Assembly (NCBI GenBank): GCA_001067655.1
Contig: JUNU01000043.1
Coordinates: forward strand, 1 to 28,378
Reading direction: 5' to 3'
DNA: 28,378 nucleotides
Source of the DNA: Neisseria lactamica
Lineage (GTDB): Bacteria; Pseudomonadota; Gammaproteobacteria; Burkholderiales; Neisseriaceae
A program made the position numbers and the translations under genes. The notes under the pieces are model-generated. The model saw nothing but the letters and a program-made list of their open reading frames with translations. It ran no database searches and was not told where the DNA came from. Positions 16,106 to 23,971 of this stretch are shown here, one piece after another (position 1 is the stretch's first letter; each line of letters opens with the position of its first letter).

Positions 16106-17944
16106 ATGACCAGACTGACTTCGCCCATTTTGATTGCTTCACTCGCCCTTGCCTACGGACACGCAGCCGCAGCCGATCTGCCGCGTGCCGAAGACTACGA
16201 ACCGATTCCCGGCTTCAAGCAGGGCGGGCAATCCGAGCAGGCTGACAAAGTAGGCAAACTGATGCCCAAGTTTCCCGTCAAAATCGAAACCAAAAACAGC
16301 GAAGTCAAATCCATGCTCGAAGAATACCTGCCGCTGATTACCCAGCAGCAGGACGAAGAGTTGGACAAAGAGCAGGTCGGCTTCCTCGCCGAAGAAGCAC
16401 CCGACAACGTCAAAACCATGCTCAAAACCAAAGGCTATTTCAACGGCAGCGTCAATGTCCAAGACAACGGTGCGAGCTACACCGTCGCCGTCAATCCCGG
16501 TCTGCGCACCAAAATCGACAACGTCAGCGTTGCCATCCTCGGCGACATCCTTTCAGACGACAACCTTGCCGAGTATTACCAAAAAGCCATGCTCAATTGG
16601 CAGCAGCCCGTCGGCGAATACTTCGACCAAGACGGCTGGAGCGGCAGCAAAACCTCCGTCCTCAGCGCAGTAACCCGTAAAAAATACCCGCTTGCCAAAC
16701 TCAGCAACACCCAAGCTACCGTCAATCCCAACAACAACACCGCCGATCTGAACGTGATCGTCGAAAGCAACCGTCCCATTTATTTCGGCGATTTTGAAAT
16801 CACCGGCACCCGCCGCTATCCCGACAACGTCGTCGCCGGTCTGGCACGCTTCAAACCCGGCGCGCCTTACGATCTCGACCTCTTGCTCGACTTCCAACAA
16901 GCGCTCGAACAAAACGGACATTACTCCGGCGCATCCGTCCAAGCCGACTTCGACCGGCTCCAAGGCGACCGCGTGCCCGTCAAAGTCAACGTCACCGAAG
17001 TCAAACGCCACAAACTCGAAACCGGTATCCGCTACGATTCCGAATACGGTCTCGGCGGACGTATCGGTTACGACTACTACAACCTCTTCAACAAAGGCTA
17101 CATCGGCTCTGTCGTTTGGGACATGGACAAATACGAAACCACCCTTGCCGCCGGTATCAGCCAGCCGCGCAACAGCGAAGGCAAGTACTGGACGACCAAC
17201 ACGTCCTACAACCGCTCGACCACCCAAAACCTTGAAAAACGCGCCCTGACCAGCGGCATCTGGCGCGTACGCGACCGCAACGGCATCGAATCGCGTCTCG
17301 GTATCGAATTTATTACCGAAGACCGCAAAGTCCCCGATACCAATTACGACCTCGGCCGCAGCCACGCCACCATGCTGACCGCCTCGTGGAAACGCCAAAA
17401 CATCGAAACCGAACTGCGTCCCGAAAACGGCTACTACCTCGACGGCAAAGTCGGCGTAACGCTGGGCAAGCTCCTTTCATCCACCGCCATGGCGCGCGCC
17501 ACCGCCCGCGCAGGCTATTTCTACACGCCTGAAAACAAAAAACTCGGTACCTTCATCGTCCGCGGACAGGCAGGCTACGTTTACACCCGCGAAGGCAAAG
17601 ACGTGCCTTCCAGTTTAATGTTCCGCACCGGCGGCGCATCTTCTATCCGCGGTTACGAACTCGACAGCATCGGTCTGGCAGGTCCGAACAATTCCGTCCT
17701 CCCCGATAGGGCATTACTGGTCGGCAGCCTCGAATACCAATTCCCGATTACCAAAAGCGTATCCGGCGCCGTCTTCCACGATGTCGGCGACGCCGCAGGC
17801 AACTTCAAACGCATGAGCATGAAACACGGCACCGGCCTCGGCGTGCGCTGGTTCAGCCCCGTCGCCCCGTTCTCCTTCGACCTTGCCTACGGACACCAAG
17901 ACAAGAAACTCCGCTGGCACATCAGCTTGGGTACAAGGTTTTAA
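16106..17944 (+). CDS. tamA: Omp85-family translocation and assembly module protein TamA
   Basis: Outer-membrane barrel that, with inner-membrane TamB, helps to insert autotransporters and other barrels and to move phospholipids. The 612-residue protein has a signal peptide (about 1-23, ending AAA), periplasmic POTRA domains (about 60-300; a conserved KGYFNGSV-V segment near 112, then RPIYFGDFEITG near 222), and a C-terminal Omp85 barrel from about 310. The barrel carries the L6 motif SIRGYE near 515 and a C-terminal LGTRF ending in Phe, the Bam recognition signal. BamA would be longer, with five POTRA domains. The next gene downstream is on the other strand, so tamB is not adjacent here. Confidence 0.9.
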   Translation: MTRLTSPILIASLALAYGHAAAADLPRAEDYEPIPGFKQGGQSEQADKVGKLMPKFPVKIETKNSEVKSMLEEYLPLITQQQDEELDKEQVGFLAEEAPDNVKTMLKTKGYFNGSVNVQDNGASYTVAVNPGLRTKIDNVSVAILGDILSDDNLAEYYQKAMLNWQQPVGEYFDQDGWSGSKTSVLSAVTRKKYPLAKLSNTQATVNPNNNTADLNVIVESNRPIYFGDFEITGTRRYPDNVVAGLARFKPGAPYDLDLLLDFQQALEQNGHYSGASVQADFDRLQGDRVPVKVNVTEVKRHKLETGIRYDSEYGLGGRIGYDYYNLFNKGYIGSVVWDMDKYETTLAAGISQPRNSEGKYWTTNTSYNRSTTQNLEKRALTSGIWRVRDRNGIESRLGIEFITEDRKVPDTNYDLGRSHATMLTASWKRQNIETELRPENGYYLDGKVGVTLGKLLSSTAMARATARAGYFYTPENKKLGTFIVRGQAGYVYTREGKDVPSSLMFRTGGASSIRGYELDSIGLAGPNNSVLPDRALLVGSLEYQFPITKSVSGAVFHDVGDAAGNFKRMSMKHGTGLGVRWFSPVAPFSFDLAYGHQDKKLRWHISLGTRF

Positions 17945-17998
17945 GGTCGTCTGAAAATCAAAAAGCAGGGGTGTGTGATGGCATCCCTGCTTTTTTAT
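17944..17998 (+). terminator. tamA terminator preceded by an uptake sequence
   Basis: AGGTCGTCTGAA starts on the last base of the tamA stop codon. Next comes a strong stem AAAAGCAGGG (17961-17970) / CCCTGCTTTT (17985-17994) and a T6 run. Here the terminator is not built from paired uptake sequences, unlike most others in the window. Confidence 0.88.
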
Positions 17999-18067
17999 GT
18001 TGCCGTATGCGGAAGCTGCACACGTCGGATTTTCAAAAGCCAACGGATTCGCAGCCGACAAAACCGC

Positions 18068-18535
18068 TCAGGCTAAGTGTTTCGCCAAAAGATTCAGGGC
18101 AAACTCGACGGCCTGTGTTCTGACGGCTTTGCGGTCGCCGCTGAAAACTTGCATTTGTTCCAATGATTCGGTCGGCGTGGACAAACCAAACCAAACCGTG
18201 CCGACCGGTTTCGCCGCGCTGCCGCCGCCCGGGCCTGCGATGCCGGAAATGCTGAGGGCGTAGTCGGCTTGGGCGACAGCTTTGGCACCACGCGCCATTT
18301 CGTATACGGTTTCGCGGCTGACCGCGCCGTGTTGCAGCAGCGTGTCGGGCATGACGCCGAGGCGTTCTTCTTTGGCTTGGTTGCTGTAAGTGACGAAACT
18401 TTGATGAAACCATTGCGAGCTGCCCGCAATGCTGGTGAACGCGCCCGCCAACAGACCACCGGTGCAGGATTCGGCGCAGGTGACGGTTTGGCGGTGTCGG
18501 GTAAGGTGTTCGGCGATGGTTTGCAGGGCGGTCAT
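18068..18535 (-). CDS. pncC: Nicotinamide-nucleotide amidohydrolase (CinA C-terminal type)
   Basis: PncC deamidates nicotinamide mononucleotide to nicotinate mononucleotide, recycling NAD breakdown products. The 155-residue protein is the stand-alone CinA C-terminal domain. It contains the signature AESCTGG (21-27) with the proposed nucleophilic Ser, FVTYSNQAKEERLGV near 48-62, and the glycine-rich SGIAGPGGGSAAKPVGTVWFG block near 95-115. AAGGA lies seven bases before the ATG. Convergent with tamA, single gene. Confidence 0.93.
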   Translation of the reverse strand: MTALQTIAEHLTRHRQTVTCAESCTGGLLAGAFTSIAGSSQWFHQSFVTYSNQAKEERLGVMPDTLLQHGAVSRETVYEMARGAKAVAQADYALSISGIAGPGGGSAAKPVGTVWFGLSTPTESLEQMQVFSGDRKAVRTQAVEFALNLLAKHLA

Positions 18536-18626
18536 GAGATGTCCTTTCTCGGGACTGGACTTTCCCGAAATATGGGGTTGGGTGGGAACCCTATTATAGA
18601 AGGATTGCAGAGAGTGGGCGAAAGGT

Positions 18627-18649
18627 CGTGGGCAAAGCCCACGCTACGG
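18627..18649. repeat. REP-like palindrome, solo end
   Basis: The sequence cgtgggcaaagcccacg with the flank ctacgg is one end of the palindrome-ended repeat seen at 18938-19023, 25367-25460 and 25586-25696. It is followed by a 37-bp linker and an uptake-sequence hairpin, an arrangement repeated at 19001-19095. Confidence 0.75.
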
Positions 18650-18686
18650 GTTCGGTTTGTCCCAAGTCTATGCCCATTTGACGGAA

Positions 18687-18729
18687 AGGTCGTCTGAAAA
18701 CCGGAATACTTGATTTTCAGACGACCTTT
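18687..18729. terminator. Uptake-sequence inverted pair in the pncC-nitroreductase island
   Basis: AGGTCGTCTGAA (18687-18698) and its complement (18716-18727). It has the terminator form but no gene ends next to it; it is part of the duplicated palindrome-plus-hairpin module. Confidence 0.6.
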
Positions 18730-18804
18730 GGATTCGTTGCCTCAACTATTCAACTGCTTCCCATACCGAATGCGTCAACTCAAATCAAAAATACTCATGT
18801 CGTC

Positions 18805-18902
18805 ATTCCCGCGTAGGCGGGAATCCACTTTTGAATTTTGGAAACTGTTTTTTAAATATCTGTTTCTTAAAATTTCCAATGGATTCCCGCCTGCGCGGGA
18901 AT
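18805..18902. repeat. NIME-type repeat with two intact dRS3 ends
   Basis: Perfect dRS3 copies ATTCCC-N8-GGGAAT at 18805-18824 and 18883-18902 enclose a 58-bp core of the same length and similar sequence to that at 7271-7328. The 579-bp gap between pncC and the nitroreductase gene consists of this element, two palindrome modules and two uptake hairpins; no gene was seen. Confidence 0.85.
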
Positions 18903-18937
18903 GACGGTTCATAATGCTGATTAAAAACCGAGCTGAC

Positions 18938-19023
18938 CGTAGCGTGGGTTCTACCCACGAATGAACAGAGATGATTGGATTCGGATGTTCGGTGGGAGAT
19001 CGCAGGCAAAGCCCACGCTGCGG
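18938..19023. repeat. Palindrome-ended REP/BIME-like element, diverged copy
   Basis: It begins with cgtagcgtgggttctaccca and ends with ggcaaagcccacgctgcgg, so both ends are hairpins and are inverted relative to each other. The 86-bp length is close to the 94-bp copy at 25367. The core shares little with the 25-kb copies, so family membership rests on the ends. Confidence 0.7.
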
Positions 19024-19058
19024 ATTGGTTTATCCTGAGCCTTGCCCATTTGACCAAA

Positions 19059-19099
19059 AGGTCGTCTGAAACCTAAATTGGTTTTCAGACGACCTTTTT
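19059..19099. terminator. Terminator after the nitroreductase gene (uptake-sequence pair)
   Basis: AGGTCGTCTGAA (19059-19070) and its complement (19084-19095), T5 on the plus strand and T4 on the minus strand. It lies 16 bp after the nitroreductase stop codon. Confidence 0.75.
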
Positions 19100-19114
19100 C
19101 TGTTTGACGGGCAA

Positions 19115-19720
19115 TTATGCGCCGAACACTTTCAAACGGTTTTCCACAGGCTCGAAGGCTTTTTCACCGGCAGGTGCTTCGATGCCGCCGATAACCATTT
19201 GCGCGCGCAGAAGCCAGCTTTCGGGCAGGTTCCACTCTTTGGCGATGGCGGCGTCGGGCAGCGGGTTGTAGTGTTGCAGGTTCGCGCCCACGCCTGCGGC
19301 GGCAAGCGTTGTCCAGACGGCGTATTGCGTCATCGCGTTCGCATGGTCCGCCCAAACGGGGAAGTTGGCGGCATAAGAAGGGAACTGCTCTTGCAGGCCT
19401 TTGACGACGTTTTGGTCTTCGAAGAACAAAATGGTCGCCGCGCCTGCTTTGAACAGGTTTAATTTTTGCGCGGTCGGCTCGAATTGTTCGGCAGGCACGA
19501 TGGCACGCAATGCGTCTTCAACGAATTGCCACACTTTGCCGTGTTCTTCGCCGAAGAGGACGACGACGCGGGTGGATTGCGAGTTGAAGGAAGAAGGCGT
19601 GTGTAAGACGGCGTGTTTGACGATTTCGCTGATTTCTTCGTTGCTGACAGGCAGGTTTTTATTCAGCGCGTAAATGGAACGGCGGGTTTCTGCCGCTTGT
19701 TGCAAGGTTTGATAAGTCAT
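19115..19720 (-). CDS. Nitroreductase-family flavoprotein
   Basis: 201 residues, no signal peptide. The N-terminal RRSIYAL motif (phosphate contact of FMN), the TPSSFNSQSTRVVVLFGEEH segment near 41-60, and LAAAGVGANLQHYNP near 140 are typical of FMN-dependent NAD(P)H oxidoreductases of the short Frm2/Hbn1-like branch. Such enzymes reduce quinones or nitro compounds; the physiological substrate is unknown. AAAGGA lies eight bases before the ATG. It is 96 bp downstream of doxX on the same strand, with one uptake sequence between them, and both probably form an operon opposite a LysR gene. Confidence 0.88.
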   Translation of the reverse strand: MTYQTLQQAAETRRSIYALNKNLPVSNEEISEIVKHAVLHTPSSFNSQSTRVVVLFGEEHGKVWQFVEDALRAIVPAEQFEPTAQKLNLFKAGAATILFFEDQNVVKGLQEQFPSYAANFPVWADHANAMTQYAVWTTLAAAGVGANLQHYNPLPDAAIAKEWNLPESWLLRAQMVIGGIEAPAGEKAFEPVENRLKVFGA

Positions 19721-19795
19721 GTTGTTTTTCCTTTGATTGATGTTTAATCGGTTGGCGGGTTTAGAAATCTATTCGTAAAACCCGCTTTGCTTGTT

Positions 19796-19807
19796 TTCAG
19801 ACGACCT
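19796..19807 (-). repeat. DNA uptake sequence, single copy
   Basis: Complement of AGGTCGTCTGAA in the gap between doxX and the nitroreductase gene. Confidence 0.85.
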
Positions 19808-19816
19808 TTGGGTCTA

Positions 19817-20218
19817 TCAGGATTTGTCTTTGCTGAACATATTGTCCAATGCCAATGAGCCGCCGCCGGCTGCTGCGAGATAGAGGAATACGAAGCAGAA
19901 CAAGACTGCCGATTCGCCGCCGTTGGCAAGCGGGAACAGCGCCGAACCTTGGGAGGCGTGTGCCATGAAATAGGCAGCCGCCATCTGACCGGACAGGATG
20001 AAGGCGGCGGGACGGGTAAACAGTCCGAGAATCAACAGGATGCCGCCGACGATTTCCAAAATGCCTGCCACCAACATCAAGCCTTCGGGCGAGCCGCCGC
20101 CCATGGATGTCGGGAAGCCGAAAAATTTCGACGTACCGTGCAGGAGGAAGAGGTAGGCAGTTACGATACGCAAAACAGACAATAAAATAGGTTGGATACG
20201 GGTGCAGGTTGCAGACAT
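19817..20218 (-). CDS. DoxX-family membrane protein
   Basis: 133 residues with four predicted membrane segments (about 8-25, 46-66, 71-90, 105-125). The family pattern is RIVTAYLFLLHGTSKFFGFP in segment 1, then LMLVAGILEIVGGILLILGLFTRPAAFIL and the AYFMAHASQG-ALFPLANGGE-AVLFCF block. DoxX proteins (thiosulfate:quinone oxidoreductase subunit-like, also YphA/MhqP types) accompany redox stress enzymes. AAGGAG lies seven bases before the ATG. First gene of the doxX-nitroreductase unit, divergent from lysR. Confidence 0.9.
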   Translation of the reverse strand: MSATCTRIQPILLSVLRIVTAYLFLLHGTSKFFGFPTSMGGGSPEGLMLVAGILEIVGGILLILGLFTRPAAFILSGQMAAAYFMAHASQGSALFPLANGGESAVLFCFVFLYLAAAGGGSLALDNMFSKDKS

Positions 20219-20262
20219 GGGGTTCTCCTTATCAAAATGCGGGGTTTAAATGAAAACTAATC

Positions 20263-20283
20263 TTATCTGTGCAGTATAGATAA
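20263..20283. promoter_or_regulatory. Candidate LysR operator between doxX and lysR
   Basis: TTATCT-N9-AGATAA is a perfect 6-bp-arm inverted repeat within the 122-bp divergent region. A further AGATA lies about 19 bp away. Position and dyad symmetry fit a LysR-type recognition site, although the strict T-N11-A spacing is not met. Confidence 0.5.
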
Positions 20284-20340
20284 TTACTGCCGGTAGATAT
20301 ATACTTCTTTTATTGATACAACGTTTCCCTAAAAGAAAAC

Positions 20341-21237
20341 ATGGATACCCTGTTCAGCCTCAAAGTTTTCCGCCAAGTCGTCCAAAGCGGCAGCTTCACC
20401 CGCGCCGCTGAGCAGCTTGATATTTCCACCGCGATGGCGAGCAAACACGTCAGCCATCTGGAAAATACGATTAAGGCCAAACTGCTGCACCGCAACAGCC
20501 GCAACCTCCACCTGACCGAAGCGGGCGAAGAATACTACCGCCAATGCAGCTACGCGCTCGATACGCTAGACACTGCCGCGCAAAAGGCGGCAGGCGGGGC
20601 GGACACGCCGCAGGGCATGTTGCGCGTGACCATGCCGCTTTGGTTTGCGGGCAATTTAATCGGCACTTGGCTGGCGGAATACCGCGAACGCTATCCCGAA
20701 GTCACGCTCGATTTGGTGCTCGACAACCGCCACGTCGATTTGATTGCCGAAGGCTTCGACCTCGCCTTGCGCGTGGCAAAAACCCTGTCGCCGTCGCTTA
20801 TCGTCAAGCCGCTGGCGCAAATCCAATTCGTCCTGCTTGCCTCGCCCGAATATCTGGCGAAACACGGCAAACCGCAAACGCCCGAAGAGGTCATGCGCCA
20901 TCCCGCCATCCTGCCGACCTACACCGACCAGCGCAATTTGGAAATCACCCATCGGGAAACGGGCGAAAAAAGTATTCTGACGCTCAATCCGGTGATTCAA
21001 AGCGACAATACGCTGATGATACGCGAATTGGTCAGGGCGGGCGCGGGCATCGCCTATCAGCCGCTGTGGTCTGCCAGACAGGATTTGAAGGAAGGCAGGT
21101 TGGTCAGCCTGCTGCCGGAATATCGGGTGCGGACCGAGCAATTAAACGCGGTTTATGTGGACAGGGCGTTTTTGAGCGCGAAGGTGCGCAGTTTTATCGA
21201 TTTCCTGAACGAGAAGATTTCGGCGGAAGGGGAATGA
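20341..21237 (+). CDS. LysR-family transcriptional regulator
   Basis: 298 residues. The N-terminal winged helix-turn-helix spans about 1-60 (LKVFRQVVQSGSFTRAAEQLDISTAMASKHVSHLE). The effector domain starts near 90 (PQGMLRVTMP) and includes the usual ERYPEVTLDLVLDNRHVDLIAEGFDLALRV stretch. This branch resembles CrgA and other single-HTH LTTRs linked to quinone or aldehyde stress genes. It is divergent from doxX-nitroreductase, the classic arrangement for control of the divergent operon. The ribosome site is weak (AAAAGAAAAC). Confidence 0.9.
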   Translation: MDTLFSLKVFRQVVQSGSFTRAAEQLDISTAMASKHVSHLENTIKAKLLHRNSRNLHLTEAGEEYYRQCSYALDTLDTAAQKAAGGADTPQGMLRVTMPLWFAGNLIGTWLAEYRERYPEVTLDLVLDNRHVDLIAEGFDLALRVAKTLSPSLIVKPLAQIQFVLLASPEYLAKHGKPQTPEEVMRHPAILPTYTDQRNLEITHRETGEKSILTLNPVIQSDNTLMIRELVRAGAGIAYQPLWSARQDLKEGRLVSLLPEYRVRTEQLNAVYVDRAFLSAKVRSFIDFLNEKISAEGE

Positions 21238-21258
21238 GGTCATCGTCTAAAACTAAAG

Positions 21259-21298
21259 AGGTCGTCTGAAAACGGAAAACGGTTTCAGACGACCTTTT
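21259..21298. terminator. Bidirectional terminator lysR / pseudoazurin (uptake-sequence pair)
   Basis: AGGTCGTCTGAA (21259-21270) with complement (21284-21295), T4 on the plus strand. It lies between two convergent genes, 22 bp after the LysR stop codon. Confidence 0.8.
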
Positions 21299-21312
21299 GT
21301 TTGTGCGGCGGT

Positions 21313-21744
21313 TTATTTGACCTGCTGCATGTATTTTTTCAGACGACCCTTGCTCTGCATGGCGCGGTTTTCCAGTTCGTCCACAACGGCTTGCGCTTTG
21401 GCTTTATTCACCGGTTTGCCGACCTGGATCACGCCGCTCATGTTCATCATGCGGTGCGGCGGGCAGGTATAGACGTACACGCCTTCTTTGTCGAGTTTGA
21501 GGGTGAAGTCTTTGCCATCTTCGGACAGGAAGTCGGCAACGCCGTCGGGCAGGGCTTTGCTTTGCACCCAGTGGCCTTTGTTGGCGGCTTTGAAGGTTAC
21601 GGTGTCGCCGACTTTGGCGTTAACGTAGCCGGGTTCGAACACCATGCTGCCGTCTTTGCCGTTGTCGAGCATTTTGACTTCGTGGTTGGCGGCGTATGCG
21701 CCGAGGGAAGCGGTCAGCATCAGGAGGAAGAGGGATTTTTTCAT
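21313..21744 (-). CDS. Pseudoazurin (type I blue copper protein)
   Basis: 143 residues with signal peptide (about 1-19, ending AYA). The cupredoxin fold shows a complete type I copper site: His58 (KGHWV), Cys94, His97 and Met102 (YTCPPHRMMNM). Pseudoazurins carry electrons in the periplasm to copper nitrite reductase or other acceptors; no nitrite reductase gene is nearby. An uptake-sequence core (21338-21347) encodes part of the basic C-terminus (KGRLKKYMQ). AAGGA lies seven bases before the ATG. Single gene, downstream of a palindromic repeat. Confidence 0.92.
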   Translation of the reverse strand: MKKSLFLLMLTASLGAYAANHEVKMLDNGKDGSMVFEPGYVNAKVGDTVTFKAANKGHWVQSKALPDGVADFLSEDGKDFTLKLDKEGVYVYTCPPHRMMNMSGVIQVGKPVNKAKAQAVVDELENRAMQSKGRLKKYMQQVK

Positions 21745-21804
21745 GGAGGAGTCCTTTCTAAGGATAAAAAAATATGGGGCGGGCTGATGAGTCGAAGAGG
21801 TAAG

Positions 21805-21837
21805 CCCTCTCCCTAACCCTCTCCCGCGGGAGAGGGG
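21805..21837. repeat. CCCTCTCCC-type palindromic repeat
   Basis: It contains the perfect 20-bp palindrome ccctctcccgcgggagaggg (21817-21836), preceded by ccctctccctaa. The same repeat occurs three times at 25142-25317. It lies between the ABC ATPase stop and the pseudoazurin gene and might act as a weak terminator or REP site. Confidence 0.75.
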
Positions 21838-21897
21838 ATAAGTTGCAGGGAGATCGCAGGCCGGATGCTCAAATCCGACATTTCAGGGGCGGTTAAG

Positions 21898-22665
21898 TTA
21901 CGCACTCTGCCGCATCGGGCGGATAACGGGCAGGCCTTTGCTGTCGTATAAAAGTTCGATGTCCACTTTGTACAGCCTGCCTATCATGTCCGCCTGCAAC
22001 ACGTCCTGCGGCGCGCCCTGCGCCTGTACTTTGCCTTCGCCGAGCAGAATCACGCCGTCTGAAAACTGCGCGGCGAGGCTCAAATCGTGCAAGACCATCA
22101 GCGTAACCAGATTGTGTTCGTGCGTGTATTGCACCACGCGCTCCAAGAGGTTCAACTGGTGGTGCATATCCAGCGCGCTGACCGGTTCGTCCAGCATCAG
22201 GATTTCGGGGCGGCGCAGCATGACTTGGGCAAACATGACGAGCTGCCGCTGTCCGCCGGAAAGCCACATGACGTCGCGGTGCGCCAGATGGCCGATGCCC
22301 AGCTCCGCCATGATACTTGCGGCTTCGTGCAGCAGCTCGTCGCCGACGTGCATGTGCAGCGCGTCCATGCGGCCGAGCAACACGACTTCCAGCGCGGTCA
22401 GTGAGGCTTCGGCGGCGGTGTCCTGCGGCATATAGCCTATGCGTTTGCGCCAGCTTTGCAGGTGGATTTTGCTCAACGCTTCGTCGCCGTAGCGGATGGT
22501 GCCTTTGTGCGCCACTTCGCCGAAAATCGTTTTCATCAGCGAGGATTTGCCCGTACCGTTCGGGCCGAGCACGGAATAGACTTTGCCTTGTTCCAGCGTC
22601 AAATCGATACTGTCGGCGACCACATAATCGCCGCGTCGGATATGTACGTTTTCCAGTCGGAGCAT
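21898..22665 (-). CDS. Iron/siderophore-type ABC transporter ATPase
   Basis: 255 residues of FecE/FepC type. Walker A GPNGTGKSS (near 34-42), signature LSGGQRQ (near 136), Walker B ILMLDEP (near 155), H-loop VLHDLSLAAQF near 190. It powers import through the permease encoded two genes upstream. It starts 12 bp after the stop of binding protein 2, so translation is probably coupled. It carries one copy of the meningococcal uptake core GCCGTCTGAA (22054-22063), the only one noticed in this window. Confidence 0.93.
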   Translation of the reverse strand: MLRLENVHIRRGDYVVADSIDLTLEQGKVYSVLGPNGTGKSSLMKTIFGEVAHKGTIRYGDEALSKIHLQSWRKRIGYMPQDTAAEASLTALEVVLLGRMDALHMHVGDELLHEAASIMAELGIGHLAHRDVMWLSGGQRQLVMFAQVMLRRPEILMLDEPVSALDMHHQLNLLERVVQYTHEHNLVTLMVLHDLSLAAQFSDGVILLGEGKVQAQGAPQDVLQADMIGRLYKVDIELLYDSKGLPVIRPMRQSA

Positions 22666-22677
22666 TTTGGACGACCT

Positions 22678-23901
22678 TTAAGCAAAGAGGGCGGCAAACC
22701 AGTTTTTAATACGTTGCCATAGTGACGGTTCGGCGACGGTTTCGGCTGATGCCGCAACAGTGTCGGCAGCCGCTTGTTTGTTGCAGTCTTCCAAACCGTC
22801 GCAACCCAAACGGATAAAGAAAGTACCCTTCGGCTCGACCGGCAGGTATTTACGGTGGAATTCACGGTAGGTCTCTTCCGGATTCACATCGGCAAAGGCT
22901 TCGGGATACAACGCTTTGGCGATAAATTGGGCGGATGCCAAATCGGAAAGCGAACGCGAAGCAGTATGGTAAATGCCGAACACACGGCCGTTTCGGACAG
23001 CGGGAATTTCCGCCCAACCGGCACGCCGGATGAAACCCTGTAAGCGTTTTTGCGCTTCGGCGGCTTCGATGCCGATGCCCATCGCCATTGCCGCCGGCTG
23101 CTTCAGTCCGGCTTCGGTGCCGGAAATAATCACAACGTCGGGCTTGGCGGCAAGAAACTGCTCGGGATTAATCGCCCCCCAGTCTTTGATGAAGGCTGCG
23201 GCAATATTGTCGCCGCCCACTGTATCGGCAATCGCACCCCACATATTTTTGCCGAAAGTAAAGCTATGTTCGGCAGGACCCTTGTCTCCGAACTCGATAT
23301 AGATTTTCGGCTTGGGCTTGCCCGCTTCGGCCACGCGTTTTTGAATGTCGGCTATGCCTTGGGCGTATTCGCCGGCAATCTGCCCTGCACGCTCCGGCGT
23401 ACCGGCGATTTCGCCGAAAAGTTTGGCACTGGCGGTATGGCGTTCGACCGTTTGCGCATTGAAATCGACCACAACCACCGGAATGCCGGCTTTTTCGAAA
23501 CGCGGCATTTCTTCTTTCAACACGTCATACTGCCAATCCGCCAACACCACCACATCGGGTTTCATTGCCAAGGTTTTCTCAAACGAAAATGTACCGGCGT
23601 TCACATTGCCGATGTCGCCGATGTTTTGCAGCGAAGGGATTTTGGCGCGGTAGAGCGACCAACTGCCGGAGTTGAATTTCTCCCAAAATTCGCGCGAAAT
23701 ACCGACCACATTGTCAAATTTATCGACACCGGATACGGCAATATAATCAGGATAATAAAAGCCCAGCACCACACGTTTGGCAGGCACATCGACCCGCACT
23801 TCGCGCCCGCGTACGTCGGTAAGCGTTTTCACTTCGGCACAAACACCCTGCACGGCAAGACTGAACAAGGCAGCGGTTAAAATACGGCAAATAGGTTTCA
23901 T
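22678..23901 (-). CDS. FecB/TroA-type periplasmic binding protein 2, with C-terminal tail
   Basis: 407 residues. A signal peptide is cleaved near CA|EVK (residue 22). The body is the class III binding fold: DVRGREVRVDVPAKRVVLGFYYPDYIA, then LAMKPDVVVLADWQYD, linker, and C-lobe with IYIEFGDKGPAEHSFTFGKNMWGAIADTVGG. It is a clear paralogue of the protein at 25770, but has about 43 more residues after GTFF. This tail has two Cys (CDGLEDC), an Ala-rich spacer and the amphipathic end WQRIKNWFAALFA, which could attach it to the inner membrane. Substrate unknown: ferric siderophore, haem or nickel chelate. It lies 70 bp after the permease gene; a single uptake sequence is in the gap. Confidence 0.9.
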   Translation of the reverse strand: MKPICRILTAALFSLAVQGVCAEVKTLTDVRGREVRVDVPAKRVVLGFYYPDYIAVSGVDKFDNVVGISREFWEKFNSGSWSLYRAKIPSLQNIGDIGNVNAGTFSFEKTLAMKPDVVVLADWQYDVLKEEMPRFEKAGIPVVVVDFNAQTVERHTASAKLFGEIAGTPERAGQIAGEYAQGIADIQKRVAEAGKPKPKIYIEFGDKGPAEHSFTFGKNMWGAIADTVGGDNIAAAFIKDWGAINPEQFLAAKPDVVIISGTEAGLKQPAAMAMGIGIEAAEAQKRLQGFIRRAGWAEIPAVRNGRVFGIYHTASRSLSDLASAQFIAKALYPEAFADVNPEETYREFHRKYLPVEPKGTFFIRLGCDGLEDCNKQAAADTVAASAETVAEPSLWQRIKNWFAALFA

Positions 23902-23930
23902 TGGTTCTCTCTGTAAAATAAAAAAACAGT

Positions 23931-23942
23931 TTCAGACGACCC
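23931..23942 (-). repeat. DNA uptake sequence between permease and binding protein 2
   Basis: TTCAGACGACCC, single copy without inverted partner, so it does not form a terminator inside the operon. Confidence 0.8.
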
Positions 23943-23971
23943 CGTCGCAACAAAAGACCGTCCGAAAAAAC

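Noticed and set aside
18600..19100. CRISPR-like array
   Set aside because: Repeats are of several unrelated kinds (uptake sequence, dRS3, palindrome ends), spacing is irregular and there are no cas genes.
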